Source: Streptomyces lycii
Lineage (GTDB): Bacteria; Actinomycetota; Actinomycetes; Streptomycetales; Streptomycetaceae
Assembly: GCF_009735685.1 (NCBI RefSeq)
Contig: NZ_WHPN01000416.1
Span: forward strand, 1-64,000
Length of the DNA stretch: 64,000 nucleotides
Direction: 5' to 3'
The translations under genes and the position numbers were made by a program. The notes beneath the pieces were generated by a model. That model worked only from the letters and a program-made list of their open reading frames with translations, did not search any database and was not told the DNA's origin. Positions within the stretch are counted from its first letter, which is position 1; every line of letters starts with the position of its first letter. This document shows positions 37,166-44,191 of the stretch, piece by piece.

Positions 37166-37996
37166 GTGCCGGCCCGCCCCAGCCTTCTGTACGTGACCGA
37201 CCTGACCTACCGTGCCCGCGGCCGGCGCTACTGCGACGAGGACATCTTCCTGTCCTCCCGGCTGCGCGAGGACTTCGACATCGCCCTGTGCCATCCCCTG
37301 GACGCCGCGGCGCTGATGGACGGCTTCCGGGCCGTCGTGGTGCGGAACAGCGGGCCGGTCCTCCACTACCAGGAGCAGTACGAAGCCTTCCGCGCACGGG
37401 CCGCGGCGCGCGGCACCCGGGTCTACAACCCGCTGACGGGCCGGGCCGACATGCGGGGCAAGCAGTATCTGGTCGACCTGACCGAGGCCGGGTACCCGGT
37501 GATCCCCACCGTCGACCGCCCCGAGGACCTGCCCCTCCTGCCCGGGGCCGGTACGTACGCGGTCAAACCGAAGGCCGGAGCGGACTCCGTCGGCCTCCGC
37601 TTCGTCACCGCGGACCAACTCGAAGACGTGACCTGGGACGGCGTGCTGGTCCAGCCCCAGATCGACTTCCGCTACGAGGTGTCGTTCCACTTCGTGGACG
37701 ACGACTTCCAGTACGCGCTGCACGCGCCCGACCCGGACCGGCGCTGGGCTCTGGAGCCCTACGAGCCCACGGAGGCGGACCTCGCCTTCGCGCGGCGCTT
37801 CATCAACTGGAACACCGTCGGGCACGGCATCCAGCGCGTGGACGCGTGCCGCACCCGCGACGGGGACCTCCTGCTGGTCGAACTGGAAGACCTCAATCCC
37901 TATCTGTCCCTGGCCCGCGCCCCGGAAGCCACCCGGGAAGCGTTCGTGAGAAGCATGACGGCCTCACTCCACCGATTCCTGAGCGCCGATTCCTGA
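37166..37996 (+). CDS. ATP-grasp fold protein, orphan
   Basis: Probably an ATP-dependent carboxylate-amine ligase; substrate unknown. The 276-aa chain follows ATP-grasp order: an N-terminal Rossmann-like part (SLLYVTDLTYRARGRRYCDED), the ATP-binding Lys block TYAVKPKAGADSVGLRFV, VLVQPQIDFRYEVSFHFV and the metal-binding tail VELEDLNPYLSL with Glu and Asn. It is monocistronic with AGGAG before the GTG. Its 3' end runs into short CGATTCC repeats, and a metallopeptidase remnant follows. It stands far from the ter genes that elsewhere use ATP-grasp enzymes. Confidence 0.75.
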   Translation: MPARPSLLYVTDLTYRARGRRYCDEDIFLSSRLREDFDIALCHPLDAAALMDGFRAVVVRNSGPVLHYQEQYEAFRARAAARGTRVYNPLTGRADMRGKQYLVDLTEAGYPVIPTVDRPEDLPLLPGAGTYAVKPKAGADSVGLRFVTADQLEDVTWDGVLVQPQIDFRYEVSFHFVDDDFQYALHAPDPDRRWALEPYEPTEADLAFARRFINWNTVGHGIQRVDACRTRDGDLLLVELEDLNPYLSLARAPEATREAFVRSMTASLHRFLSADS

Positions 37997-38050
37997 GAGG
38001 CGATTCCCGGGCGTCGATTCCGGATCTCCGATTTCTGGGCGTCGAGGGCC
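37970..38050. repeat. Degenerate about 15-bp repeats over a gene end
   Basis: Five imperfect units around GCGCCGATTCCTGAG, beginning within the last codons of the ATP-grasp gene (two copies include its end) and continuing past the stop. Confidence 0.75.
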
Positions 38051-38059
38051 ACCGCGCCT

Positions 38060-38227
38060 GACGGCACACCGCCGCACGGTAAGACCGTCCGCGAATGGAG
38101 CCACGCCAAGAGCCCCACCGAGGACTACGCGTACGGTCAGAACGCGTGCACCAGCCTGGCTGCCAACGATCCCCGGAAGGCAGTCTTCAACGCCGACAAC
38201 CACAAATACTTCGTGGAGTTCGTCTAG
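38060..38227 (+). pseudogene. Remnant of an M35-type (peptidyl-Lys) metallopeptidase
   Basis: Reading the + strand in the frame ending at TAG gives a 55-residue tail containing GKTVREWSHAKSPTEDYAYG, QNACTSLAANDPRKAVFNAD and NHKYFVEFV. This matches the C-terminal pattern of deuterolysin/peptidyl-Lys metalloendopeptidases (YG-x-C-x-LA...P-x-KA-x-NADN-x-x-YF-x-E-x). There is no start codon, no HExxH zinc motif and no domain upstream, so it is a broken 3' end. Codon use is less GC-biased than neighbours, as expected of foreign or decaying DNA. Confidence 0.7.
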
Positions 38228-38339
38228 CGCGCCGGCGCCCCCGGGCGGCGGCGCGCAGGAAGAGCACTCACGCGCTGTCCGGGCCGCCGCACCACTGTCT
38301 GCGGCAGCACCGGCTCCCCACCCCAGCACCGTTTCCGCC

Positions 38340-38432
38340 ACCGGAACCGCTTTCCGTCTCGGCACCGCTTTCCGCCGGAGCACCGCTTTCCGCCCCTGCA
38401 CCGCTTTCCGCCCCTGCACCGCTTTTTCTGCC
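38340..38432. repeat. Five about 18-bp tandem repeats
   Basis: Units built on GCACCGCTTTCCGCCCCT, degenerate at the ends. They occupy part of the gap 38228-38504, which holds no gene; two TGACGGATTCA copies follow at 38483-38505. Confidence 0.8.
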
Positions 38433-38504
38433 GCTGCCCCGGACGTTGCCTGCCGGGCGCACGGCGACTGACCGAGCCCCTTTGACGGATTCAGGTTGAC
38501 GGAT

Positions 38505-39083
38505 TCATGCGTGCAGGGCGGGCCGGTAGACGAGTTCTTGGATGCTGCTGTCGAGCGTCCGGCTCTCGATCAGCTCGAGGTCGAAGTCGGCCGCACCCCG
38601 GAAGACCGGGTCCAGCCCGGTCCGGCCGGTGATCACGGGGAAGAGCGTCACCTGGACACGGTCGACCAGACCGGCGGCCATCAGCGCCCGGTTCATCGAC
38701 AGGCTGCCGTGCGAGCGCAGCGGCACCTCGGACTCCTCCTTGAGCCGAGCGACGACATCGACGGCATCGCCGCTCACGACCTCCCCGTCCGGCCAGTCGA
38801 GGGGCCCTTCCAGGGTGGTCGAGACCACCGTCGTCGGCAGGTTCCTCATCCGGGTGACCCAGGGGTCCCGTACGTCGGAATCCTCGGTGCTCGACGCCAG
38901 CATCTGCGCGAAGACCCGGTAGGTGTTGGCGCCGAAGACCATCCGCTGCTCCCCGCCGTAGAGGGCGAGGCGGCGGTCGAGGAGTTCGGGGCCCTGCTTG
39001 CCCCAGTAGCCGGTCCAGTCCCCGCCGGCGGCGCCGTAGCCGTCGAGGCTGGAGAAGACGTCGAAGGTGTAGGTCGCAGCCAT
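38505..39083 (-). CDS. Dihydrofolate reductase-fold (RibD C-terminal) family protein
   Basis: NADPH-binding DHFR-like protein related to the RibD C-terminal reductase. The 192-aa chain has the N-terminal FSSLDGYGA motif, RRLALYGGEQRMVFGANTYRVF, the LRSHGSLSMNRALM nucleotide-binding loop (GS for the usual GG) and VTLFPVITGRTGLDPVFRG. Substrate unknown; these proteins are often stand-alone. ATG with GAGGAGAG upstream. Monocistronic next to accessory DNA. Confidence 0.85.
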   Translation of the reverse strand: MAATYTFDVFSSLDGYGAAGGDWTGYWGKQGPELLDRRLALYGGEQRMVFGANTYRVFAQMLASSTEDSDVRDPWVTRMRNLPTTVVSTTLEGPLDWPDGEVVSGDAVDVVARLKEESEVPLRSHGSLSMNRALMAAGLVDRVQVTLFPVITGRTGLDPVFRGAADFDLELIESRTLDSSIQELVYRPALHA

Positions 39084-39380
39084 GATGCTCTCCTCGGGTG
39101 CGGTGACCGGTTCCGTGTATACAGACCCGGAGCCGCGGCGAAACTCATCGCAGCAGGGCTCATGGAGTCCGGTTCACCCGAATGCGGCTTCCCCGGACCA
39201 TGGCCGAACGGCGGCCCCCGGCCCCGGCGCGGCCGGCGACACGGCCCGCGGGAGGAAGAGCGCGCGGCACGCCCGTCCACGAAGCCCGGCCCATTCCCGC
39301 CGCCGCCGGCACCGGCACCGGCGAGTGTCGAGTGCGTCGTGCGGCGCGGATCGGCACGACGTCGCTTCCGTGGCCGAACG

Positions 39381-39470
39381 GCGGCACGAGCAAGGCCCAG
39401 GTCACCGGCTGTGCGCCGGATAACCTGGGCCTGTGTCGTGGCGAGTGGCCGATGCGGAACTCGTCCGGCT
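39381..39470. repeat. Diverged third copy of the tRNA-Val attachment repeat
   Basis: GCGGCAC(G)AGCAAGGCCCAGG is shared with 40801-40825 apart from a 4-base insertion. It is followed by the same hairpin plan (GGCCCAGG ... CCGG ... CCGG ... CCTGGGCC), and then TCGTGGCGAGTGGCCGATGCGG aligns loosely with the tRNA 3'-end region TCGTGCCGGGTGGCTGGTGGGC. It looks like a decayed copy of the repeats at 40812 and 42467. Confidence 0.45.
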
Positions 39471-39528
39471 CGGTGCCGGGCTCACCGGCACCGAGCTGGA
39501 TGGCGATGCCGGGTGCGCTGCTACCGGC

Positions 39529-40203
39529 TCAGCCGAAGTTCACGTCGCTGCACATCAGGTAGGCCTGGTCGAGGTGCGAGGCCTGCCAGATCGTGAAGAC
39601 GATGTGGTGTCCGGAGTAGCCGGACGTCTGGACCGGGAACGTGATGTCGGTCGCCGGGGCGAAGCTGCCGGTCTCCGTGATGAAGTCGAGGTCGTCCCAC
39701 CCGAGGCTCTGGGTCTTGGGGTCGAACCCCTGCTTGCTCACGTAGACGCGGAAGAAGTCAGCGCCGTGGGACGCCTGGTCGTGCAGGTGGACCGAGAAGT
39801 TGTCGCCGACGTCAGTCGTCTTCCACGCGCCCGGCTTGTTCAGGCTCTCGAAGTTGCTCAGGTTGTTGCTGCAGAGCTTGCCGCTCGGGATCCGCGACTC
39901 GAACTGGCCGCCGAGCCCGTCCTGGAGCATGCTCATCCAGTTCCACATGGTGTTGGGGTTGGCCTGGAAGGCCTGCCAGCACATGGGGTCCTCTTGCTGC
40001 ATGGCCGGGTTCATGTGGTCGTCGCCCCACTCCTCCCAGCAGTGGTAGGCGCGGGAGGCCGGGCCGACGACGGAGCCGTGAGCCTGGGCGGTGCCCGACC
40101 AGGTCAGCGAGCTGACCAGCACGGCCGCCAGCACGGCGAGCACTTGGAGAGGCCGACGGACAGCCGACCAGGAACGCCTGCCCGATGGGCTTGGCTTACG
40201 CAT
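39529..40203 (-). CDS. AA10 lytic polysaccharide monooxygenase (LPMO)
   Basis: Secreted copper enzyme that oxidatively cleaves crystalline cellulose or chitin. A signal peptide of 41 residues with a twin-Arg-like start (GRRSWSAVRRPLQVLAVLAAVL) ends in GTAQA, leaving His42 as the mature N-terminus (HGSVVGPASRAYHCW), one arm of the copper-binding histidine brace. The second His is in LHDQASHGADFFRVYV, and the axial Phe is in SDVNFG at the end. Six cysteines are present. There is no carbohydrate-binding module. The sequence resembles cellulose-active Streptomyces AA10 enzymes more than chitin-active ones. Controlled by a CebR operator. Confidence 0.93.
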   Translation of the reverse strand: MRKPSPSGRRSWSAVRRPLQVLAVLAAVLVSSLTWSGTAQAHGSVVGPASRAYHCWEEWGDDHMNPAMQQEDPMCWQAFQANPNTMWNWMSMLQDGLGGQFESRIPSGKLCSNNLSNFESLNKPGAWKTTDVGDNFSVHLHDQASHGADFFRVYVSKQGFDPKTQSLGWDDLDFITETGSFAPATDITFPVQTSGYSGHHIVFTIWQASHLDQAYLMCSDVNFG

Positions 40204-40233
40204 GGGGGGTCTCCATTCCGGTTGAAAAACAGG

Positions 40234-40274
40234 TGGGAGCGCTCCCACTGTACGTCGCCTGCGTGAAATATCAA
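40234..40274 (-). promoter_or_regulatory. LPMO promoter with CebR operator
   Basis: On the - strand, TTGATA (-35, 40274-40269) and TACAGT (-10, 40252-40247) are 16 bases apart. The perfect 14-bp palindrome TGGGAGCGCTCCCA (40234-40247) overlaps the expected start of transcription. This is the known Streptomyces CebR binding site; CebR represses cellulose genes until cellobiose/cellotriose is present. The operator lies 30 bases upstream of the start codon. Confidence 0.9.
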
Positions 40275-40811
40275 CGAAACAAGCAAAGTTCCTTGGGACT
40301 TGGGAGCCAGTGTGTGCTAAAGGGTCCGTTTTGAGTCGAGGCCACGGGAGCGGCCGGCCGCGCCCCACCCGTGATCGTGGACGTGACCGTGGACGCCAGG
40401 CCGCTGTGGGACGGACGAAAAACGACCAAAACTCGTGCCGACCACGGCGCGTGCCGACCACCTCTGCGGCTGCCGACCCGGGCAGCTCGGCCACCCCCCG
40501 CCCGGGGGGTCGGCGCGGCAGCGGTGAGGCGGCGTGAGGCCACTGACCCCGCCGCCGCGTCCGGCCGGCTCCCGGGCGGCCCGATCGACGGGGCCGCGCG
40601 GTGCCGCCGCCGGCCCACGGCAACACGGCAACACGGCAACACGGCAACACGGCAACACGGCAACAGGATCCAGAAGGCGGCTCAGGATCCCCGGAGTCGG
40701 CGCGACGTCTCCGGCGAGCTGTCGATGCGTCGAGTGCGTGGATGTGCGTGGAGCGCGCCGTGCGGCCCGAGTGTCACGGCACCGCTCCCGGCCTGACCGT
40801 GCGGCACCCAC
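40275..40811. repeat. Intergenic region with six 8-bp tandem repeats
   Basis: CAACACGG repeated six times at 40620-40667, ending in CAACAGG. The rest shows no gene; 40720-40800 resembles 39315-39380 (GTCGAGTGCGT and GCGGCAC words), in line with a shared origin of the two flanks. Confidence 0.8.
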
Positions 40812-40908
40812 GAGCAAGGCCCAGGGCGCCGGTTACGTGCCGGACGGCCTGGGCTTTGCCGTGCCGGGTGGCTGGTGGGCGCAGACGGGTTCGAACCATC
40901 GACGTCTG
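40812..40908. repeat. Left attachment repeat (tRNA-Val 3' fragment + terminator), 97 bp
   Basis: Direct repeat of 42467-42563, identical at 95 of 97 positions. It contains the last 36 bases of tRNA-Val(UAC) including the T-loop GGTTCGAACC and CCA (here TGG on the + strand), and the hairpin that follows the tRNA. There is no 5' half of a tRNA next to it, so this is a displaced tRNA end, the signature of an integration site. Confidence 0.85.
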
Positions 40909-40949
40909 TCATCGCCCGGCACCTCCGCACGGCCCAGAGACGGCCCCGC

Positions 40950-41216
40950 CTACTGTCGCGATGCGTCCTCATCCTCGAACTCGAAGTCGTCCTCGAACTT
41001 GGCGTCGGTGTCTAGTGCCGTGGCTTCAGCCCAGCGGTAGTCCCAGGTCATGCGGCTGCTCACCGTAGATACGCTGCCGTCCAGCAGTTCCGCCTTGGCT
41101 GCCTTGATCGCCGCGCTTACAGCCGACTCATAGGCGGCTTTCACTCGCGGGCCGTAGATCTTACGGTCCCCCATGTCGAACTCAAGCGTGACCGTCAAAA
41201 CCTTCCGAGTGCTCAT
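40950..41216 (-). CDS. Small acidic protein, unknown function
   Basis: 88 aa, starting MSTRKVLTVTLEFDMGDRKI. A β-strand, a central Ala/Lys helix (AAYESAVSAAIKAAKAELL) and a strongly acidic C-terminus (FEDDFEFEDEDA). ATG with GAGAGGGG upstream. Base composition is lower in GC than the surroundings and its third codon positions are less biased, which supports foreign origin. It lies inside the att-flanked segment. No family recognised; a DNA-mimic or antitoxin-like role would be speculation. Confidence 0.6.
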   Translation of the reverse strand: MSTRKVLTVTLEFDMGDRKIYGPRVKAAYESAVSAAIKAAKAELLDGSVSTVSSRMTWDYRWAEATALDTDAKFEDDFEFEDEDASRQ

Positions 41217-41284
41217 CGGTACCCCTCTCCCCGCGCCCGCTTGAGGAGCACGTTGCAGAGGAGACCCGTCAGCGACAGTGATGG

Positions 41285-41503
41285 TTGCGCGTGAGATCGG
41301 CGGAGCGACTCTGGCCGGTGGCCTGCCCGGTCTGGGGCCAGCAGGTCCAGGTCGGCATGGTGTATGCCCGCACCGTGGTCACCGACACCACCCTGCACGT
41401 CTTCGACCACGACGGACACCGCCTGCGGACGGTGCCCCGCACCACCAGCAAGGAGGTGACCCGCTTCAAGGCGTACGGCACGAAGAACCGCACGACAGGC
41501 TAG
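41285..41503 (+). pseudogene. Transposase/integrase C-terminal fragment
   Basis: 72-codon fragment from the stop at 41279-41281 to TAG. Its sequence (GQQVQVGMVYARTVVTVT-like strand, TTLHVFDHDGHRLRTVPRTT, SKEVTRFKAYGTK) resembles the β-rich C-terminal tail of DDE transposases, IS481-like. No catalytic domain, terminal repeats or start codon are present, so it is a remnant. Confidence 0.5.
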
Positions 41504-41614
41504 GAACCGGAAAGCATCAACCGACATACATCCGTCAAGCCTCATCTGAAGCTAGACACATGCCGAGGTCGCCCGATCGTGGGCTCTCGGCGCCTCTCGG
41601 CTACCGTGCAATCC

Positions 41615-42175
41615 ATGCCCTCCACACTGGACACGCCCCAGGGAGCGGCCGACCTCGCCGAGTCTCTGTTGCCCCCGCTCGGGAACCGCTGGCTGCACAC
41701 GCAGGCCGTGGCAGCTCGGGCCCAAGAGGCGACCGCGGCTGTGTCCGAGGACGATCGGGATCTCCTCGTCGCCGCGGCCTGGCTGCACGACATCGGGTAC
41801 GCCCCCGAGCTGCGCGAGACCGGGTTCCACCCCCTCGACGGCGCCCGGCACCTGGAATCTCTCGGGGCGCCTTCCCGGCTCGTGCGCCTGGTCGCCCACC
41901 ACTCCGGCGCGGTCTACGAAGCCGAACAGCGTGGGCTCTCGGCAGAGCTGGCCGTCTACGAGCGGGAAGACTCCGCCGTCCTGGACGCGCTCATCTTCGC
42001 CGATATGACGACGGGGCCGGCCGGACAGTCCTTCGACTTCGACCGACGCGTTGACGAGATTCTGGTCCGCTACGCCCCGGGCAGCGAAGTGCACAACGCG
42101 ATCAGCAAGGCTCGGCCGTACCTCGGGGCCGCTGTCGAGCGCACGCAGGCCCGGATGACTCGTCAGCCGACGTAG
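41615..42175 (+). CDS. HD-domain phosphohydrolase
   Basis: Small metal-dependent hydrolase of the HD superfamily. The 186-aa chain has the first His in NRWLHTQAVAARA, the HD pair in AAAWLHDIGYAPEL, HHSGAVYEAEQRG and the late Asp in LIFADMTTGP. Relatives cleave nucleotide or phosphate esters; the substrate here is unknown. The start is uncertain: ATG at 41615 has no ribosome site and a GTG at 41579 would add 12 residues. It lies in the att-flanked segment; its end overlaps the Nudix remnant on the other strand by 13 bases. Confidence 0.8.
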   Translation: MPSTLDTPQGAADLAESLLPPLGNRWLHTQAVAARAQEATAAVSEDDRDLLVAAAWLHDIGYAPELRETGFHPLDGARHLESLGAPSRLVRLVAHHSGAVYEAEQRGLSAELAVYEREDSAVLDALIFADMTTGPAGQSFDFDRRVDEILVRYAPGSEVHNAISKARPYLGAAVERTQARMTRQPT

Positions 42176-42425
42176 GGCGCCGCTCGCTCGGCCAGGCCCT
42201 GGTCGATCCGCATCCGCACCGACGGGTGGATGTTCGGCTCGCCCAGCTTGTCCGAATCCGCGAAGGCGACTTCCTTGCTCCTGCTGCTCGTCCGCAGCCG
42301 GCCGCCGATGATGCGGGCGTGAAAGCAGAACACGAACTGCTCGCGGACCTCACCCTCGGCGTACGCCGTGACGTGGGCCGGGTTAGAGGCCAACCAGCTC
42401 GGTCACCTCGAGATCTCCGCCCGTC
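42163..42425 (-). pseudogene. Broken Nudix hydrolase
   Basis: The - strand encodes the C-terminal half of a Nudix hydrolase (NPAHVTAYAEGEVREQF, CFHARIIGGRLRTSSRSKEVAFAD, IHPSVRMRIDQGL). Just upstream, the residues EVTELVGL continue in another frame and hit TAA, so a small deletion breaks the gene around 42393. The Nudix box and N-terminus are missing; similarity stops shortly before the right att repeat. Confidence 0.75.
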
Positions 42426-42466
42426 CGTGACACGGCACCTCTTCCGGCCCGGTTCGGCGCAGGAAT

Positions 42467-42563
42467 GAGCAAGGCCCAGGGCGCCGGTTACGTGCCGGAC
42501 GGCCTGGGCTTTGTCGTGCCGGGTGGCTGGTGGGCGCAGACGGGTTCGAACCATCGACATCTG
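42467..42563. repeat. Right attachment repeat (overlaps tRNA-Val), 97 bp
   Basis: Direct repeat of 40812-40908; differences only at 42516 (T for C) and 42559 (A for G). Its right part is the 3' half of the intact tRNA-Val. The pair delimits a 1.65-kb insert. Confidence 0.88.
42472..42515 (-). terminator. Terminator of tRNA-Val
   Basis: On the - strand AAAGCCCAGGC pairs with GCCCTGGGCCTT over nine to ten bases with an inner CCGG stem, 13 bases beyond the tRNA end, followed by CTTGCTC. An identical hairpin sits in the left att repeat. Confidence 0.7.
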
Positions 42564-42602
42564 CTTTGTAAGAGCAGCGCTCTACCACTGAGCTATGCGC
42601 CC
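42528..42602 (-). tRNA. tRNA-Val(UAC)
   Basis: Acceptor stem GGGCGCA/TGCGCCC, D arm AGCTCAGTGGTAGAGC and anticodon stem CTGCT/AGCAG with loop CTTACAA, giving anticodon UAC (valine, GUA/GUG). T arm with GGTTCGAACC and an encoded CCA end complete the cloverleaf. All stems pair. The 3' part is duplicated in the att repeat 1.66 kb away. TACGCT at 42618-42613 on the - strand may be the -10. Confidence 0.95.
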
Positions 42603-43310
42603 CCGATGAGCTGACAGCGTACATGGCCCGCACCGTGTGGCCATAAATCGGGCCGTGGGCGGGTGACGGCGTTCCCCCTCGGCGCGGTACCGGGTGCACG
42701 GTCGATGTCTCGGGGCGGGAGGTGCGCCGGGGAAGCGGGGTCGGTGAGCCCGTGCCCGAGCGGGTCGCGAGCCGTGCCGGAGCCCGGGCCCGGTCCGGTT
42801 CCGGCGGACGCTCGACCGGAGCCGGGCCGGGGACCCACGCCCCCATGGCGGAGGCGGCCGAGGGCCCCACGTCCCCATGAGGGAGCCGGCCGAGGACCCA
42901 CGCCCCCATGACGGTGCCGGCCCCGAGCCGGAACCCGCACCCCGGGGCGGACCGGTCGACCCGCGCGGCCCGATCGGCGACGAGAAGCCGGAACCCGCAC
43001 CCCGGTCCTGTCCCGGTCCGGCGCAGAGCCCCGGACCGGGACAGGACCCAGAACCGGGACAGAAATGGGGACAGGAGCCGGGCCCGGAACAGGAACAGGA
43101 ACAGGGCCAGAAAGGGGAACAGGTGCCGGAACCGGAACAGGGCCCCAGGAACAGGCCCCGGAACAAGCCCAAGGTCCCGCCCCCGCCCCGTGGCGGGGGT
43201 TAGCCCCACCACCGATCCGGTGGGCGGCCGGATCCCCTGGGGCGGCGGCGCTCCGTACGGTCGTTCCAGAGTCCTTCCCGTACGTCATCCGAGTTCAGCA
43301 GGAGATCATC
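42603..43310. other. Gene-free region with low-complexity repeats
   Basis: Three about 30-bp units with CCACG(C/T)CCCCATG (42832-42915). Then long runs of CCGGAACAGGAACAGG-like units to 43150, which give Pro/Glu/Gln-rich open frames without a start or ribosome site. The last 60 bases hold the leader of the lipoprotein gene. Confidence 0.6.
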
Positions 43311-44114
43311 GTGGCCCCTCAGCAGCCCGTCCGGTGTGCCGGTCGTTCCGCCCGTGCGCGCGCCCGTGCCCGTGCTCTGGCCGTCGCCTCCGGTGTGCTC
43401 GTCACCGCCTTCGCCCTGAGCGGGTGCGGGACCGCGGCGGCGGACGACGACGAGCCCGAGCACCGCGCGTTTCCGTACAGCGGGAAGACGCTGAGGATCG
43501 ACGCCGACAACACCTCCCTCGATCTCGTCCCGGCGGATGTGGACGAGATCGAGGTGACCCGGTGGTTCGACGGGTGGACCGCGATCGGCGGGGACGTGAA
43601 GAAGGTCTGGGAGGTCGAGGGGGACACGCTCCGGCTCGGCATCGACTGCCAGGGGCTGATCGACAACTGTGACTCGCGGCACCGGGTGAAGGTGCCCCGC
43701 GATCTCGCGCTGACCGTGGACAACGACAACGGCGCGGTCGTCGCCAACGGTTTCACCGCCGACCTGGACATCACCTCCGGCAACGGATCCGTGCGGGTCG
43801 GTGACCCGACCGGCCGGCTCGACCTGAAGAGCGACAACGGCCGGGTCGAGGCCACCGGTGTCGCCTCCCGCGACGTGGCCGCCAGCTCCGACAACGGGCG
43901 GGTCGAGCTGGCCTTCGCCGAGGTCCCCGACCGCGTCGACGCCAAGAGCGACAACGGCCGCGTGGGCATCCGCCTGCCCGACGGCGCCTACCGGGTCGAG
44001 GCCGAGGCGGACAACGGTGACGTCGACATCACCGTGCCCCGCGACGACCGCAGCGAGCATCACGTCACCGCGCGCAGCGACAACGGCGGGATCTCGGTGC
44101 GAACCGCGAACTAA
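43311..44114 (+). CDS. DUF4097 β-repeat lipoprotein
   Basis: Exported lipoprotein of the DUF4097 (putative adhesin) family. The signal peptide ends in a lipobox (FALSGCG), so Cys39-40 would carry lipid on the outer face. The mature part is a β-helix-like repeat: SDNGRVE, KSDNGRVG, ADNGDVDI and GNGSVRV recur about every 20 residues. 267 aa. GTG start with AGGAG eight bases upstream, so the long open frame before it is not coding. Monocistronic. Ligand unknown. Confidence 0.88.
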   Translation: MAPQQPVRCAGRSARARARARALAVASGVLVTAFALSGCGTAAADDDEPEHRAFPYSGKTLRIDADNTSLDLVPADVDEIEVTRWFDGWTAIGGDVKKVWEVEGDTLRLGIDCQGLIDNCDSRHRVKVPRDLALTVDNDNGAVVANGFTADLDITSGNGSVRVGDPTGRLDLKSDNGRVEATGVASRDVAASSDNGRVELAFAEVPDRVDAKSDNGRVGIRLPDGAYRVEAEADNGDVDITVPRDDRSEHHVTARSDNGGISVRTAN

Positions 44115-44191
44115 CCGGCCCGTGTGTTCGTTCCTCCCAGGTGGGACAATGTTCCCAGCCGGGTCGGGGCGGACCAGCACGGGAGAGGGAT

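Noticed and set aside
40868-40908. Second tRNA gene
   Set aside because: Only the 3' portion of tRNA-Val is present; there is no 5' half or anticodon loop, so it is an att fragment.
42877-43203. 108-codon Pro/Glu/Gln-rich open frame
   Set aside because: Produced by CCGGAACAGG repeats; no ribosome site and no conserved motif.
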